Positions 53,901 to 64,000 of a stretch of DNA of 64,000 bases are shown piece after piece. Position numbers and translations under genes: made by a program. Below the pieces are notes generated by a model. It was given only the letters and a program-made list of their open reading frames with translations, had not been told where the DNA came from and ran no database searches. Position 1 is the stretch's first letter. Every line of letters starts with the position of its first letter. Where the stretch lies: positions 2,914,001 through 2,978,000 of the forward strand of contig NZ_CP074405.1 of NCBI RefSeq assembly GCF_018388445.1, written 5' to 3'. This stretch comes from Cellulomonas wangleii. GTDB lineage: Bacteria > Actinomycetota > Actinomycetes > Actinomycetales > Cellulomonadaceae.

Positions 53901-55880
53901 TCAGCCGCGCACGGCGAGGACGACGAACGCGAGCACGACCACACCGACGACCATGGCGGCCGCGTAGGAGCGGGCGAACCCGTTCTGCACGCGCCGCACC
54001 AGGTCGCCCAGGGCGACGGTGGCACGGCCGAGGCCGGTGACCGCACCGTCGACCACGGCCTTGTCGCCGTACACCAGCGACCGCGTCAGGTACTGGCCGG
54101 GCTCCACGAGCAGCGCGTCGTTGACGGCGTCCTGGTAGAGGTCCACGCGGGCGGCGCGCGTCAGCGCGGTGCCCAGGGGCGGCGTCACCGGCACGGCCGA
54201 GACCGCGTAGCGGCGCCACGCCAGCACGAGGCCCAGGGCGACGGCGATCAGCGTGAGGGCGATGAGCACGGGGACGGCGAGCACCGGCTCCTCGTGCTCG
54301 GTGTGCCCCACGGACGGCTCGAGCCACTCGACGAACCCGACCGTGCTGAGCACCCAGCCCAGACCCACCGAGCCGACCGCGAGGACGATCATCGGCCACG
54401 TCATGAGGGCGGGCGACTCGTGCGGGTGCTGCTCGGAACCGTCACGCCGGGTGCTCCAGCGCCTCTGGCCCTCGAACGTCATGAAGAACAGGCGCGACAT
54501 GTAGAACGCGGTGATGCCTGCACCCACGAGCGCCACGGTGCCGAACACCCAGGCGCGCCACGGCTCGCCGTCCACGGGGACGAACGCGGCCTCGATGATC
54601 TTGTCCTTGCTGAAGAACCCGGCGAACGGCGGGATGCCGAGGATCGCCAGCCAGCCGGCCATGAACGTGAAGTACGTGATCTTCATGTACCGGCCCAGGC
54701 CGCCAAAGCGCCGCATGTCGACCTGGTCGTCCATGCCGTGCATGACGGACCCGGCGCCCAGGAACATGCCGGCCTTGAAGAAGCCGTGGGTCACGAGGTG
54801 GAAGATCGCGAAGGCGTAGCCGATGGGCCCGAGGCCTGCGGCGAGCACCATGTAGCCGATCTGGGACATCGTCGAGGCGGCGAGCGCCTTCTTGATGTCG
54901 TCCTTGGCGCAGCCGACGACCGCACCGAACAGCAGCGTGATCGCACCGACGACGGCGACCACGAGCTGGGCGGTCGGCGCCGCGGTGAACACCGCGCCCG
55001 AGCGGATGATGAGGTAGACACCCGCCGTCACCATGGTCGCGGCGTGGATGAGCGCCGAGACCGGGGTGGGGCCGGCCATCGCGTCGCCGAGCCAAGACTG
55101 CAGCGGGAACTGCGCCGACTTGCCGCACGCGGCGAGCAGCAGCGCCAGGCCCACGAGGGTCAGGGTGCCCTCGGACGCCCCGGCCACGCCGGCGTCGACG
55201 GTCGCGAAGTCCAGGCTCCCGAAGGTGGCGAACAGCAGCCCCATCGCGACCAGGAGGCCGACGTCGCCGACGCGGTTGGCCACGAACGCCTTCTTCGCCG
55301 CCACCGCGTACGGCGTGTGGTGGTTCCAGAAGCCGATGAGCAGGTACGACGCGAGACCGACGCCCTCCCAGCCGACGAACAGCAGCGCGTACGAGTCCGC
55401 CAGGACCAGCAGCAGCATGGCCGCGACGAAGAGGTTGAGGTAGGCGAAGAACCGGCGGCGGGCCGCGTCGTGCTCCATGTACGCCACGGAGTACACGTGG
55501 ATCAGGGTGCCGACGAACGTCACCAGCAGCACGAACGTCAGCGACAGCGGGTCCACCCGCAGGCCGGCGCCGATGCTCAGCGCGCCGGCGTCCAGCCAGG
55601 TGCCGAGGTCGACGTCCTGGACGCGCTGGTCCGCGGGCAGCCCCAGCAGGCCGACGAGCAGGACCAGGCCGACGACGAACGACGCGGCCGAGGCCAGCAC
55701 GCCGAGCCAGTGGCCCCACCGGTCGGCGCGGCGGCCGAGCAGCAGCAGCACCGCGGACGACAGCAGCGGCAGCGCCACGAGCCACACGGCCGCCTGGGCG
55801 CCGGACCAGGCGACGGAGGAGACGCCACCGGCGGCCGTCGGCACGACGGCAGGGGCGGTCAGGGTGATCAGGGTGTGCAC
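53901..55880 (-). CDS. nuoL: NADH-quinone oxidoreductase subunit L
   Basis: 659-aa distal antiporter-like subunit with the long lateral helix at its C-terminal end. Features: [46 protein letters not shown] and [23 protein letters not shown] at 55880. The C terminus ends in a hydrophobic anchor ([18 protein letters not shown]). 11 bases after nuoK. Confidence 0.98.
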   Translation of the reverse strand: MHTLITLTAPAVVPTAAGGVSSVAWSGAQAAVWLVALPLLSSAVLLLLGRRADRWGHWLGVLASAASFVVGLVLLVGLLGLPADQRVQDVDLGTWLDAGALSIGAGLRVDPLSLTFVLLVTFVGTLIHVYSVAYMEHDAARRRFFAYLNLFVAAMLLLVLADSYALLFVGWEGVGLASYLLIGFWNHHTPYAVAAKKAFVANRVGDVGLLVAMGLLFATFGSLDFATVDAGVAGASEGTLTLVGLALLLAACGKSAQFPLQSWLGDAMAGPTPVSALIHAATMVTAGVYLIIRSGAVFTAAPTAQLVVAVVGAITLLFGAVVGCAKDDIKKALAASTMSQIGYMVLAAGLGPIGYAFAIFHLVTHGFFKAGMFLGAGSVMHGMDDQVDMRRFGGLGRYMKITYFTFMAGWLAILGIPPFAGFFSKDKIIEAAFVPVDGEPWRAWVFGTVALVGAGITAFYMSRLFFMTFEGQRRWSTRRDGSEQHPHESPALMTWPMIVLAVGSVGLGWVLSTVGFVEWLEPSVGHTEHEEPVLAVPVLIALTLIAVALGLVLAWRRYAVSAVPVTPPLGTALTRAARVDLYQDAVNDALLVEPGQYLTRSLVYGDKAVVDGAVTGLGRATVALGDLVRRVQNGFARSYAAAMVVGVVVLAFVVLAVRG

Positions 55881-55891
55881 GTCGGAGCCCC

Positions 55892-56191
55892 TCAGCTCTT
55901 CAGCAGGTTGACGTCGTCGACGGACGCCGAGCGTCTGGTCCGGAAGATGGACACGATGATCGCCAGGCCGACCACGACCTCGGCGGCGGCGACGACCATC
56001 ACGAAGAACGCGAGGACCTGGCCGGACAGGTTGCCGTGCATGCGCGAGAACGTGACGAGCAGCAGGTTCGTGGAGTTGAGCATGAGCTCGACACCCATGA
56101 ACACGATGATCGCGTTACGGCGCAGCAGCACCGTGGTCGCACCGATCGCGAACAGGATCGCGGCCAGGACCAGGTAGTGGGTCAGGCTCAC
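55892..56191 (-). CDS. nuoK: NADH-quinone oxidoreductase subunit K
   Basis: 99-aa three-span subunit. The two conserved membrane glutamates appear in [15 protein letters not shown] and [16 protein letters not shown] at 56191 overlaps nuoJ by four bases; longer reading through nuoJ is rejected. Normal length. Confidence 0.98.
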   Translation of the reverse strand: MSLTHYLVLAAILFAIGATTVLLRRNAIIVFMGVELMLNSTNLLLVTFSRMHGNLSGQVLAFFVMVVAAAEVVVGLAIIVSIFRTRRSASVDDVNLLKS

Positions 56192-57129
56192 CGGCCGTCC
56201 TCCTCGGGGGTCGCGTCCTCGGCCGGGGCCTGCGGCTCGCGGATGGTCACCGCACCCTCGACGGGGCCGTCGGGCCCGCCGCGGTACGACTCGTCGGACG
56301 TGAACGTGCCCGCACCGACGGCCCAGCCGCCGGCGAGCACCCGGTCGATCCGCGCGGCGTACGCACGGGCGTCCGCCTCCTGGCCGCGGACCCGCAGCAC
56401 GCGCGGCACGGAGCTCTCCAGCGGCGTGCCGTCGGGGCCGAGCGCGGGGACGTCCATGGCGTTGTGCCGGGCGTAGACGCCCGGGGCCGGGAGCGACACG
56501 GGGTGCGCCCCCGCGCGCAGCCGGCGCTCGGCCAGCTCGCGCTGCCCGACCTTCGGCGTGAGCCGCCCGCGGTGCGTCAGCACCAGCGCGCCCAGCGCGG
56601 CGGTCACCAGGAGCGCCCCGACCACCTCCATCGCCAGCACGTGCTGCCCGAAGATCACGTGGGCGACGGCCTGCGGGTTGGACGGCAGGTTCGCCTCGGC
56701 CAGGCCGGTGGGCGGACCGTAGGTCGCCCGCCCGACGACACCGGCGAGCACCACGGCCAGGCCGAGGCCTGCCAGGCCACCGATCCACCGCTGGCCCCGG
56801 ATCGTCTCGACCAGCGAGTCCGAGCGGTCGACACCGACCAGCATGAGCACGAACAGGAAGAGCATCATCACGGCGCCCGTGTAGACGACCACCTGGACGA
56901 CGCCGAGGAACTCGGCTCCCTGCGCGACGTACATGAACGCCAGCGAGATCATGATGAAGATGACCGCGAGGGCCGCGTGCACGGCCTTGCGGGCGAACAG
57001 CAGGCCCAGGGCGGCGAGCACCATGAGGGGCCCGAGCGTCCAGAACAGCACGGCCTCCGCGGTGCTGGTCTGGCCGGACTCGGTGAGCGCGCCGGCGGCT
57101 GCCGGCAGCGCGGTGAACAGCGGGCTCAC
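56188..57129 (-). CDS. nuoJ: NADH-quinone oxidoreductase subunit J
   Basis: 313-aa membrane subunit. Five spans in the first 190 residues with the family segment [26 protein letters not shown]. The last 110 residues are a soluble tail (from [14 protein letters not shown]) absent from short bacterial NuoJ but common in actinobacteria. GTG at 57129 overlaps nuoI and the end overlaps nuoK, both by four bases. Confidence 0.96.
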   Translation of the reverse strand: MSPLFTALPAAAGALTESGQTSTAEAVLFWTLGPLMVLAALGLLFARKAVHAALAVIFIMISLAFMYVAQGAEFLGVVQVVVYTGAVMMLFLFVLMLVGVDRSDSLVETIRGQRWIGGLAGLGLAVVLAGVVGRATYGPPTGLAEANLPSNPQAVAHVIFGQHVLAMEVVGALLVTAALGALVLTHRGRLTPKVGQRELAERRLRAGAHPVSLPAPGVYARHNAMDVPALGPDGTPLESSVPRVLRVRGQEADARAYAARIDRVLAGGWAVGAGTFTSDESYRGGPDGPVEGAVTIREPQAPAEDATPEEDGR

Positions 57130-57938
57130 CGGGCACCTCCCTGGCGGTGCGCGGCCGCCGTGATCGCACGCTGCGCGAGGCGCGTCGTCCCGAGGTCCGG
57201 CACGGTGGCGCCCTTCGCGGCGTTCTCGGGCAACGTCGGGTCGTCCGGGCGGTGCTCGGCGACCCAGGCCACCTGCTCGTCGGTCACGCCGGTGACCTCG
57301 CCGCGGTAGTAGTCGGTGTCCGACGTGCCCTCGACCATCGGGTGCGGCGTCGCGAGCTGGCCCGAGCGCAGCGGGGCCAGCAGGTCCTGCTTCTCCCAGA
57401 TCAGGCCGGGGCGGGTCGGGCCCGCGAGCTCGTACTCGTTGGTCATGGTCAGCGCACGGGTCGGGCACGCCTCGATGCACAGGCCGCAGAAGATGCAGCG
57501 CAGGTAGTTGATCTGGTAGACGCGGCCGTACCGCTCCCCCGGCGAGAACTGCGCCTCGGGGGTGTTGTCCCCGCCCTCGACGTAGATCGCGTCCGCGGGG
57601 CACGCCCACGCGCACAGCTCGCACCCGATGCACTTCTCGAGCCCGTCGGGGTACCGGTTGAGCTGGTGCCGCCCGTGGTAGCGGGGCTTGGTGAGCACCC
57701 GCTCGCGCGGGTACTGCTCGGTCACGGTGGGCTTGAACATGTTCGCGAACGTGACGCCGAAGCCGGCGACCGGTGCGAGCACCTCACTCAGGCCAGAGCG
57801 CTTCTCGATGAGCGACTCGTAGCCCTCGGCCGGCCGGTCGACCTCGCCGCCGCCGCGCGCGGCGGGCTGCACCTGCGCGTCACCGCGGGCCGGTCGGCCC
57901 GCGCCCGGCGCCGCCTTCTTCTTGCGCTGCTCAGCCAC
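57126..57938 (-). CDS. nuoI: NADH-quinone oxidoreductase subunit I
   Basis: 270-aa iron-sulfur subunit carrying two [4Fe-4S] clusters: [18 protein letters not shown] and [19 protein letters not shown] basic N-terminal stretch of about 30 residues ([14 protein letters not shown]) precedes the core. GTG at 57938 with GGAGG upstream, overlapping the end of nuoH by eight bases. Confidence 0.97.
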   Translation of the reverse strand: MAEQRKKKAAPGAGRPARGDAQVQPAARGGGEVDRPAEGYESLIEKRSGLSEVLAPVAGFGVTFANMFKPTVTEQYPRERVLTKPRYHGRHQLNRYPDGLEKCIGCELCAWACPADAIYVEGGDNTPEAQFSPGERYGRVYQINYLRCIFCGLCIEACPTRALTMTNEYELAGPTRPGLIWEKQDLLAPLRSGQLATPHPMVEGTSDTDYYRGEVTGVTDEQVAWVAEHRPDDPTLPENAAKGATVPDLGTTRLAQRAITAAAHRQGGAR

Positions 57939-59298
57939 CGCGCACCTCCAACGGGGTCTCGGGTCCGGACGTGTCACCGGTGTCGGTCGCCGCCAGGCGT
58001 CGCTGCGCGCGCGGGGACGGCGGCAGCACCTGCCCCGGCAGCGGCGGCACCGGGTAGCCGTCGGCGAAGGGGTCGATCTCCTGCGGGCCGGTCGGCCGGG
58101 GCGTCGGCTCCTGCCGCTTCTCCGGCACCAGGAACGAGATGACCAGCCCCACCAGCACGAGGCCCGCGAGGACGAACAGCAGGGTGCGCAGGTCGACGTC
58201 CCACAGCCGGCGGGCGGCCTGCACGAACGTCACGCAGACCACCCAGCCCAGCGCGGCCGGGATGAGCACCTTCCACCCGATCTTCATGAACTGGTCGTAC
58301 CGGAACCGGAGCACGGAGCCTCGGATCCAGACGAACAGGAACATGAACAGCCAGACCTTGGCGACGAACCACAGGAACGGCCACCAGCCGGTGTTGAACA
58401 TGCCGTCGTTGATCGCCGACAGCGGCCACGGGGCGCGCCAGCCGCCGAAGAACAGCGTGGTGGCCACGGCCGACACGTTGAGCATGTTGATGTACTCGGC
58501 GAGGAAGAACCACGCGAACTTCATCGACGAGTACTCGGTGGTGTAGCCACCGACCAGCTCGCCCTCGGCCTCGGGCAGGTCGAACGGCAGGCGGTTGGTC
58601 TCGCCCACCATCGAGATCACGTAGATCACGAAGGCCGGCAGGAGCGGCAGGAACCACCAGATCTGCGTCTGGGAGTCGACGATCTGCGACGTCGACATGG
58701 AGCCGGCCATGATGAACACGCTGACCAGGGACAGACCCATCGCCAGCTCGTAGGAGATGACCTGGGCCGTGGAGCGGACGCCGCCGAGCAGCGGGTAGGT
58801 CGAGTTCGAGGACCAGCCACCGAGCACGATCCCGTACACGCCGACCGCCGCGCAGGCGAGGATGTAGAGCACGGCGACCGAGAAGTCGGTCAGCTGCAGC
58901 GGGGTGACGACGCCGAAGATGCTGACCTCGGGCCCGAACGGGATGACCGCGTAGACCAGCAGCGAGCACAGCACCGCGATCATCGGCGCGAGGATGTAGA
59001 CGAACTTGTCCGCCGCCTTGACGGTGACGTCCTCCTTGACGAGGAGCTTCATCGCGTCGGCGAGCGACTGCAGCAGACCGAACGGCCCGTGCACGTTCGG
59101 ACCCGGCCGCAGCTGCATGCGTCCCACGACGCGGCGCTCGAACCAGATGGCGATGAGGACGCTCGTCAGCAGGAAGACGATGATCCCGACGGCCTTGACC
59201 AGCCACACCCAGAACACGTCCTGGCTGAAGTCCGCGGTCACCGGGGCGACCGCCCCGTCACCGACGGCCGACGCCAGCACCATGGGCAGCACGCTCAT
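57931..59298 (-). CDS. nuoH: NADH-quinone oxidoreductase subunit H
   Basis: 455-aa membrane subunit forming the quinone site at the junction of the arms. Contains [19 protein letters not shown] and [20 protein letters not shown] with the conserved acidic loop, and [20 protein letters not shown]. The C-terminal 60 residues are a polar extension. ATG at 59298 overlaps nuoG (ATGA). Confidence 0.98.
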   Translation of the reverse strand: MSVLPMVLASAVGDGAVAPVTADFSQDVFWVWLVKAVGIIVFLLTSVLIAIWFERRVVGRMQLRPGPNVHGPFGLLQSLADAMKLLVKEDVTVKAADKFVYILAPMIAVLCSLLVYAVIPFGPEVSIFGVVTPLQLTDFSVAVLYILACAAVGVYGIVLGGWSSNSTYPLLGGVRSTAQVISYELAMGLSLVSVFIMAGSMSTSQIVDSQTQIWWFLPLLPAFVIYVISMVGETNRLPFDLPEAEGELVGGYTTEYSSMKFAWFFLAEYINMLNVSAVATTLFFGGWRAPWPLSAINDGMFNTGWWPFLWFVAKVWLFMFLFVWIRGSVLRFRYDQFMKIGWKVLIPAALGWVVCVTFVQAARRLWDVDLRTLLFVLAGLVLVGLVISFLVPEKRQEPTPRPTGPQEIDPFADGYPVPPLPGQVLPPSPRAQRRLAATDTGDTSGPETPLEVRGG

Positions 59299-61967
59299 GC
59301 CCGCTCCTCCTCGTCCACGCGGACGCCGGCGACGGCCTCCGCGGCGTCGCCCGTGAGCCCGGACGCGGCGTGCGCCGTCATCCCGGGGTGGTCCGACCGT
59401 CCGACGCGCTCGAGCCGGACCACGGTCCCGCCGACCGCACCGAGCCGGTCGCGCACGGCGCCGCCCCGGGGGTTGGTCGGCAGCCAGACCACGTGGTCGG
59501 CCATGTCCGTGACCTGCACGGGCGCGACGACCGTCCCGCGGTCGGTGCGGACGGCGACCTCGTCACCGTCCGCCAGGCCCGCTGCCGCCGCCGTGGCGGC
59601 CGACACGCGCGCGACCGACCGCTTGGCCGTCCCCGCGAGGTACGGCTCGCCGTCCTGCAGCCGGCCCGCGTCGAGCAGCTGGTGCCACGTCGCGAGCACC
59701 GCGTGGCCCGGGGGCACCGCGGGCGGCTCGGCGGGTGCGGTCGACGGGGCGTCGACACGCGCACCGTCCCAGCCGCCGAGCTGGTCGAGCTCGCCGTGCA
59801 CGTCCGCGAGGGACCGCAGCCCGAGGTCCGCGCCGAGCGCGTCCGCGAGGCGGTCCAGCACCCGGAAGTCGGACAGCTGCGTGGTCGTCAGCGCCTGCGC
59901 GAACGGCCTGGGGCGTCCCTCCCAGGTGACGAACGTGCCGGGCTTCTCGACCGGCGGCGCCACGGGCAGCACCACGTCGGCGCGGTCGGTGACCTCGCTG
60001 TGCCGGACCTCGAGCGAGACGAGGAAGGGCACCGCGTCGAGCGCCGCGCGGGCGAGCGCCGGGTCGGCGTGGTCGGCGGGCTCCACCCCGCCGACGACGA
60101 GCGCACCCAGGTGGCCGTCGGCCGCTGCGGCGAGGATCTCGTCCGCGCTGCGGCCGGGGGCGGCGGGCAGGTCGTCGACGCCCCAGACCGCGGCGAGGTC
60201 GACCCGCGCGGAGGCGTCGGCGACAGGACGACCGCCGGGCAGCAGCGTGGGCAGCGTGCCCGCCTCGATCGCCGCGCGCTCCCCCGCGCGGCGCGGGATC
60301 CACGCGACGCGGGCCCCCGTGCGCTCGGCGAGCCGCAGCACGGCCGTCAGGGCGCCCGGCACGGTGGCCGCGCGCTCCCCGACGAGGATCACGGCGCCGT
60401 CGGCGGCGAGCGCCTCGGCGGTCTCGCCCAGGGCGTCGTGCGCGCCCGCGGCGATCGCGTCGAGCACCTCGGGCTCGGTGCCGGGAGCGGCGGCCAGCAG
60501 CGTGCCGTCGAGCCGCTCGAGGCCCCGGCTGGCCAGCGCGGCCACCGAGAACACCCGCGTGCGGCCGGCGACCACGGAGGACCGCAGCCGCAGGAAGAGG
60601 ATGCCGCCCTCCTCCTCGGGCTCGTACGCGACGCACAGCACGGCGGGCGCCGCGACCAGGTCGCCGAACGTCACCTGCAGCGTGCGGCCGGCGACGTGGT
60701 GACCGAGGAACTCGGCCTCCTCCGCGGAGTGCGGACGGGCACGGTGGTCGATGTCGTTGGTGCCGAGCACCACGCGGGCCAGCTTGGCGTACGCGTAGGC
60801 GTCCTCGAGCGTGAGGCGACCGCCGGGCAGCACCGCCACGCCGGACCCGTCCGCGTCGAGCGCGGCCTGCAGGCCCGCCGCCGCGGTGTCCAGCGCCTCG
60901 ATCCACGAGCACGGCTCGAGCTCGCCGCGCGTCCCGTCCGGGAGCCGGCGGCGCACCAGCGGCGTGGTGACGCGGTCCGGTGCCGACTGCCAGTGGAACG
61001 CGAAGCGGTCCTTGTCGCTGATCCACTCCTGGTTCACGGCCGGGTCGTCGCCGGCGAGGCGGCGCAGCACCACGCCGCGGCGGTGGTCCACCCGGATCGC
61101 GGAGCCGTTGGCGTCGTGCTCCGCGATCGACGGCACCGACACGAGGTCGAACGGCCGCGAGCGGAAGCGGTAGGCCGCCGACGTCAGGGCGCCGACCGGG
61201 CAGATCTGCACGGTGTTGCCGGAGAAGTAGGACGCGAACGGGCGTCCGCTCGTGTCGAGCGTGGAGGCCCCGACCGGGGTGTCCCCGGCGAACCCGAGCA
61301 CCTCGGTGTCGAACGTGCCGATCTGCTGCTGCGCGCCGCGCTTCTGCAGGTCGATCCAGACGTCGCCGGCGATCTCCTCGGAGAACCGGGTGCAGCGCTG
61401 GCAGAGCACGCACCGCTCGCGGTCGAGCAGCACCTGCGTCGACACGGCGATCGGCTTGGGGAACGTCCGCTTGACGTCGACGAACCGCGTCGCGGCCCGG
61501 CCGTTGCTCATCGCCTGGTTCTGCAGGGGGCACTCGCCGCCCTTGTCGCAGACGGGGCAGTCGAGCGGGTGGTTGATGAGCAGCAGCTCCATGACGCCGT
61601 GCTGGGCCTTGTCGGCCTCGGGCGACGTGTGCTGCGTCTTGACCTGCATGCCCGGCGTGGCCTGCAACGTGCAGGACGCCTGCGGCTTGGGCATCTTCGC
61701 CAGGTTGCCGTCACGCCCGGGCGCCCACACCTCGACGAGGCACTGGCGGCAGGCGCCGGCGGGCGCCAGCAGCGGGTGGTCGCAGAACCGCGGGATCTGG
61801 ATCCCCAGCTCCTCGGCGGCCCGGATCACCAGCGTGCCCTTCGGCACGGTCGTCTCGATCCCGTCGACGCTGAACGTGACGGTGTCCGACGGCTCCGCGG
61901 GCGCGGGCGGCGGTGCCGCCGGCACCAGCGGCGTCGTCTGCGTGCCCCGAGGGGTCGTGATCGTCAT
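59295..61967 (-). CDS. nuoG: NADH-quinone oxidoreductase subunit G
   Basis: 890-aa iron-sulfur subunit of the peripheral arm. [2Fe-2S] ligands in [15 protein letters not shown], then [17 protein letters not shown] and [13 protein letters not shown] for [4Fe-4S] clusters, and CPVGALTS. The rest is a molybdopterin-oxidoreductase-like domain without cofactor. ATG at 61967 overlaps nuoF (ATGA). Confidence 0.97.
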   Translation of the reverse strand: MTITTPRGTQTTPLVPAAPPPAPAEPSDTVTFSVDGIETTVPKGTLVIRAAEELGIQIPRFCDHPLLAPAGACRQCLVEVWAPGRDGNLAKMPKPQASCTLQATPGMQVKTQHTSPEADKAQHGVMELLLINHPLDCPVCDKGGECPLQNQAMSNGRAATRFVDVKRTFPKPIAVSTQVLLDRERCVLCQRCTRFSEEIAGDVWIDLQKRGAQQQIGTFDTEVLGFAGDTPVGASTLDTSGRPFASYFSGNTVQICPVGALTSAAYRFRSRPFDLVSVPSIAEHDANGSAIRVDHRRGVVLRRLAGDDPAVNQEWISDKDRFAFHWQSAPDRVTTPLVRRRLPDGTRGELEPCSWIEALDTAAAGLQAALDADGSGVAVLPGGRLTLEDAYAYAKLARVVLGTNDIDHRARPHSAEEAEFLGHHVAGRTLQVTFGDLVAAPAVLCVAYEPEEEGGILFLRLRSSVVAGRTRVFSVAALASRGLERLDGTLLAAAPGTEPEVLDAIAAGAHDALGETAEALAADGAVILVGERAATVPGALTAVLRLAERTGARVAWIPRRAGERAAIEAGTLPTLLPGGRPVADASARVDLAAVWGVDDLPAAPGRSADEILAAAADGHLGALVVGGVEPADHADPALARAALDAVPFLVSLEVRHSEVTDRADVVLPVAPPVEKPGTFVTWEGRPRPFAQALTTTQLSDFRVLDRLADALGADLGLRSLADVHGELDQLGGWDGARVDAPSTAPAEPPAVPPGHAVLATWHQLLDAGRLQDGEPYLAGTAKRSVARVSAATAAAAGLADGDEVAVRTDRGTVVAPVQVTDMADHVVWLPTNPRGGAVRDRLGAVGGTVVRLERVGRSDHPGMTAHAASGLTGDAAEAVAGVRVDEEERA

Positions 61968-63301
61968 GCGTGCACCCCCGCCAGCTGCGTGCTGCGACGC
62001 GGCGTGTAGTCAAAGAGCGCGGCGCGCTCCGGCGGGAAGAGGACGTCGGCGGGCGTGTGCGTGCCCGCCTCGAACTCCTCCCGGAAGTACTGGATGGCGC
62101 TGGTCACCGGGCTGGTGGCACCGTCGCCGAGCGCGCAGAACGCGCGGCCCAGGATGTTGTCGCACAGGTCGAGCAGCAGGTCGATGTCCGCCGACGTGCC
62201 CTGGCCCGCCTCGAGGCGGCCCATGATCTGCGCGAGCCAGAACGTGCCCTCGCGGCAGGGCGTGCACTTGCCGCAGGACTCGTGCTTGTAGAACTGGATC
62301 CAGCGCGACACGGCCTTCACGACCGAGACCGTCTCGTCGAAGATCTGCAGCGCGCGGGTGCCGAGCATGGAGCCGGCCTTGCCGACCGACTCGTAGTCCA
62401 GCGGCACGTCGAGGTGCTCCGCGGTGAAGATCGGCGTCGACGAGCCGCCCGGGGTCCAGAACTTCAGCTCGTGGCCCTCACGGACGCCGCCCGCCATCTC
62501 CAGCAGCTCGCGCAGCGTGATGCCCAGCGGCGCCTCGTACTGGCCGGGCCGCGTGACGTGGCCGGACAGCGAGAACAGGCCGTGGCCCGCGGAGCGCTCG
62601 GTGCCCATGGACGTGAACCAGTCGGCACCGCCGACGAGGATCCCCGGCACCGACGCCACGGACTCGACGTTGTTGACGACCGTGGGGCGCGCGTACAGGC
62701 CCGCGACCGCGGGGAACGGCGGCTTCAGGCGCGGCTGGCCGCGCAGGCCCTCGAGCGAGTCGAGCAGCGCCGTCTCCTCGCCGCAGATGTACGCACCGGC
62801 ACCCGCGTGGACCGTGATCTCCAGGTCGAAGCCCGACCCGAGGATGTCGGTGCCCAGGTAGCCGGCCGCGCGCGCCTCGCGCACGGCCTCGAGCAGGCGG
62901 CGGTACACGTGCACGACCTCGCCGCGCACGTAGATGAACGCGTGGTGGCACCCGATGGCGTAGGACGTGATGATCACGCCCTCGATGAGCTCCTGCGGGC
63001 TCGCCATCATCAGCGGGATGTCCTTGCAGGTGCCCGGCTCGGACTCGTCGGCGTTGACCACGAGGTAGCGCGGCCCGCCGTCGGGTGCGGGCAGGAAGCC
63101 CCACTTCATGCCGGTGGGGAAGCCGGCGCCGCCGCGGCCGCGCAGGCCCGAGTCCTTCACCGTCGTCACGACGTCGGCCGGGGCCATGCCCAGCGCCCGA
63201 CGCAGACCGCGGTAGCCGCCGTCGGCCTCGTAGCGCTCGAGCTTCCACGACCGGTCCGCGTCCCAGTGCGCGGACAGCACGGGGGTCAGGGTCGTCATCA
63301 C
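61964..63301 (-). CDS. nuoF: NADH-quinone oxidoreductase subunit F
   Basis: 445-aa NADH-binding subunit with FMN and an [4Fe-4S] cluster. NADH/FMN segment [18 protein letters not shown], then [15 protein letters not shown], and the cluster site [15 protein letters not shown] at 63301, or the next codon ATG 63298; either overlaps the nuoE stop. Oxidises NADH at the tip of the complex. Confidence 0.98.
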   Translation of the reverse strand: MMTTLTPVLSAHWDADRSWKLERYEADGGYRGLRRALGMAPADVVTTVKDSGLRGRGGAGFPTGMKWGFLPAPDGGPRYLVVNADESEPGTCKDIPLMMASPQELIEGVIITSYAIGCHHAFIYVRGEVVHVYRRLLEAVREARAAGYLGTDILGSGFDLEITVHAGAGAYICGEETALLDSLEGLRGQPRLKPPFPAVAGLYARPTVVNNVESVASVPGILVGGADWFTSMGTERSAGHGLFSLSGHVTRPGQYEAPLGITLRELLEMAGGVREGHELKFWTPGGSSTPIFTAEHLDVPLDYESVGKAGSMLGTRALQIFDETVSVVKAVSRWIQFYKHESCGKCTPCREGTFWLAQIMGRLEAGQGTSADIDLLLDLCDNILGRAFCALGDGATSPVTSAIQYFREEFEAGTHTPADVLFPPERAALFDYTPRRSTQLAGVHA

Positions 63302-64000
63302 GACTCCTTCGCGTCGTCGGACTTCTGCTTGCGCTGCTCGCCGGCCGGCGAGACGTCGGCGGGCGTCGTCTCCGGGCGGTCGGCGCTCGACTGCGCCTCG
63401 CCCGCGTCCGGCTCGCCGTGCGTGGCGCCGGTGGCGGCGCTGCGCTCGTCCGCGTCGAACGGCGGGGCCGTCCAGCCGCGCTCCTTCGCCAGCAGCGTGC
63501 CGCGCAGCGTCGGCTCACCGGCGCCCACGCCCTCGTCGGCGCGGCCGTCGGGGAAGCCGGCCAGCACGCGGCTCATCTCCTTGAACGTGCAGACCGACGA
63601 CGCACCGCGGGTCGGCGCCACCGGCGCGCCCTCGACCAGCTTGTCGACGACCTCGACGGCGGAGGCCGGGGTCTGGTTGTCGAAGAACTCCCAGTTGACC
63701 ATCACCACCGGCGCGTAGTCGCACGCCGCGTTGCACTCGATGCGCTCGAGCGTGATCGCGCCGTCGTCCGTGGTCTCGTCGTGACCGATCCCGAGGTGCT
63801 CGCTGAGCTCCTCCCAGATCGCGTCGCCGCCCATGACCGCGCAGAGCGTGTTGGTGCACACGCCCACCGTGTACGTGCCGTTGGGGTGCCGCTTGTACTG
63901 CGTGTAGAACGTCGCGACGGCCGAGACCTCGGCGGTCGAGAGGCCGAGGGTCGCCGCGCAGAACGCGATGCCCCGCGGGCTGACGTAGCCGTCCTCCGAC
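63298..64000 (-). CDS. nuoE: NADH-quinone oxidoreductase subunit E, 5' part missing
   Basis: 234 codons including the stop; the start lies beyond the right edge. [2Fe-2S] ligands are seen in VCTNTLCAVMGG and ECNAACDYAPVV, and the upstream segment SVEVSAVATFYT-like (STAEVSAVATFYTQY) is standard. After about residue 150 of the visible part a polar tail (roughly 60 residues, AKERGW to DDAKES) extends past the usual NuoE end. Overlaps nuoF. Confidence 0.97.
   Translation of the reverse strand, partial: SEDGYVSPRGIAFCAATLGLSTAEVSAVATFYTQYKRHPNGTYTVGVCTNTLCAVMGGDAIWEELSEHLGIGHDETTDDGAITLERIECNAACDYAPVVMVNWEFFDNQTPASAVEVVDKLVEGAPVAPTRGASSVCTFKEMSRVLAGFPDGRADEGVGAGEPTLRGTLLAKERGWTAPPFDADERSAATGATHGEPDAGEAQSSADRPETTPADVSPAGEQRKQKSDDAKES

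Overview
The window is very GC-rich, gene-dense chromosomal DNA. Protein sequences, gene order and codon bias (G/C at third positions, many GTG and some TTG starts) point to a Gram-positive actinobacterium, most likely in or near Cellulomonadaceae. That placement is inferred from the look of the sequence; no search was run.

Bases 1-26600 are the core transcription and translation cluster, read almost wholly on the minus strand. From the right come tRNA-Trp, secE, nusG, rplK, rplA, then rplJ, rplL, rpoB, rpoC, then rpsL, rpsG, fusA, tuf, then the S10 operon (rpsJ, rplC, rplD, rplW, rplB, rpsS, rplV, rpsC), which runs off the left edge. Strong hairpins end the tuf, rpoC, rplL and rplA units. 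Sigma-A-like promoters can be read before rpsL, rpoB and rplJ and, less surely, before rpsJ and tRNA-Trp. Several gaps inside the operons hold GC-rich hairpins. A 27-base element is shared by the leaders of the S10 and str operons.

An accessory island (18231-23654) lies between rplJ and rplA. It holds a TPR-CHAT caspase-like protease (minus) divergent from a subtilisin-like S8 protease without a signal peptide, an ECF-like sigma factor and an overlapping 174-aa protein of unknown function (all plus). This is the best candidate for an undescribed system: two proteases beside a sigma factor and a possible regulator or substrate of it.

Bases 26890-42655 hold an aspartate aminotransferase; an ABC-2 exporter with a NarL-type two-component pair whose kinase is frameshifted; an OmpR-type two-component system; adenosine deaminase; murB; two related MFS transporters divergent from a LacI regulator with a palindromic operator between them; a MaoC/HadAB-like dehydratase pair; rpmG; tRNA-Met, tRNA-Thr and tRNA-Tyr; and a small lipoprotein.

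Bases 42881-50502 carry yajQ, htpX, a ferredoxin/NADP reductase, rarD, and a minus-strand set encoding a polyprenyl diphosphate synthase, a PP2C phosphatase and a zinc-ribbon/RDD/FHA protein. From 50600 to the right edge is the complex I operon, nuoN back to a partial nuoE, packed with four-base stop/start overlaps. With the neighbouring prenyl synthase (quinone side chain) it forms an aerobic respiratory block.
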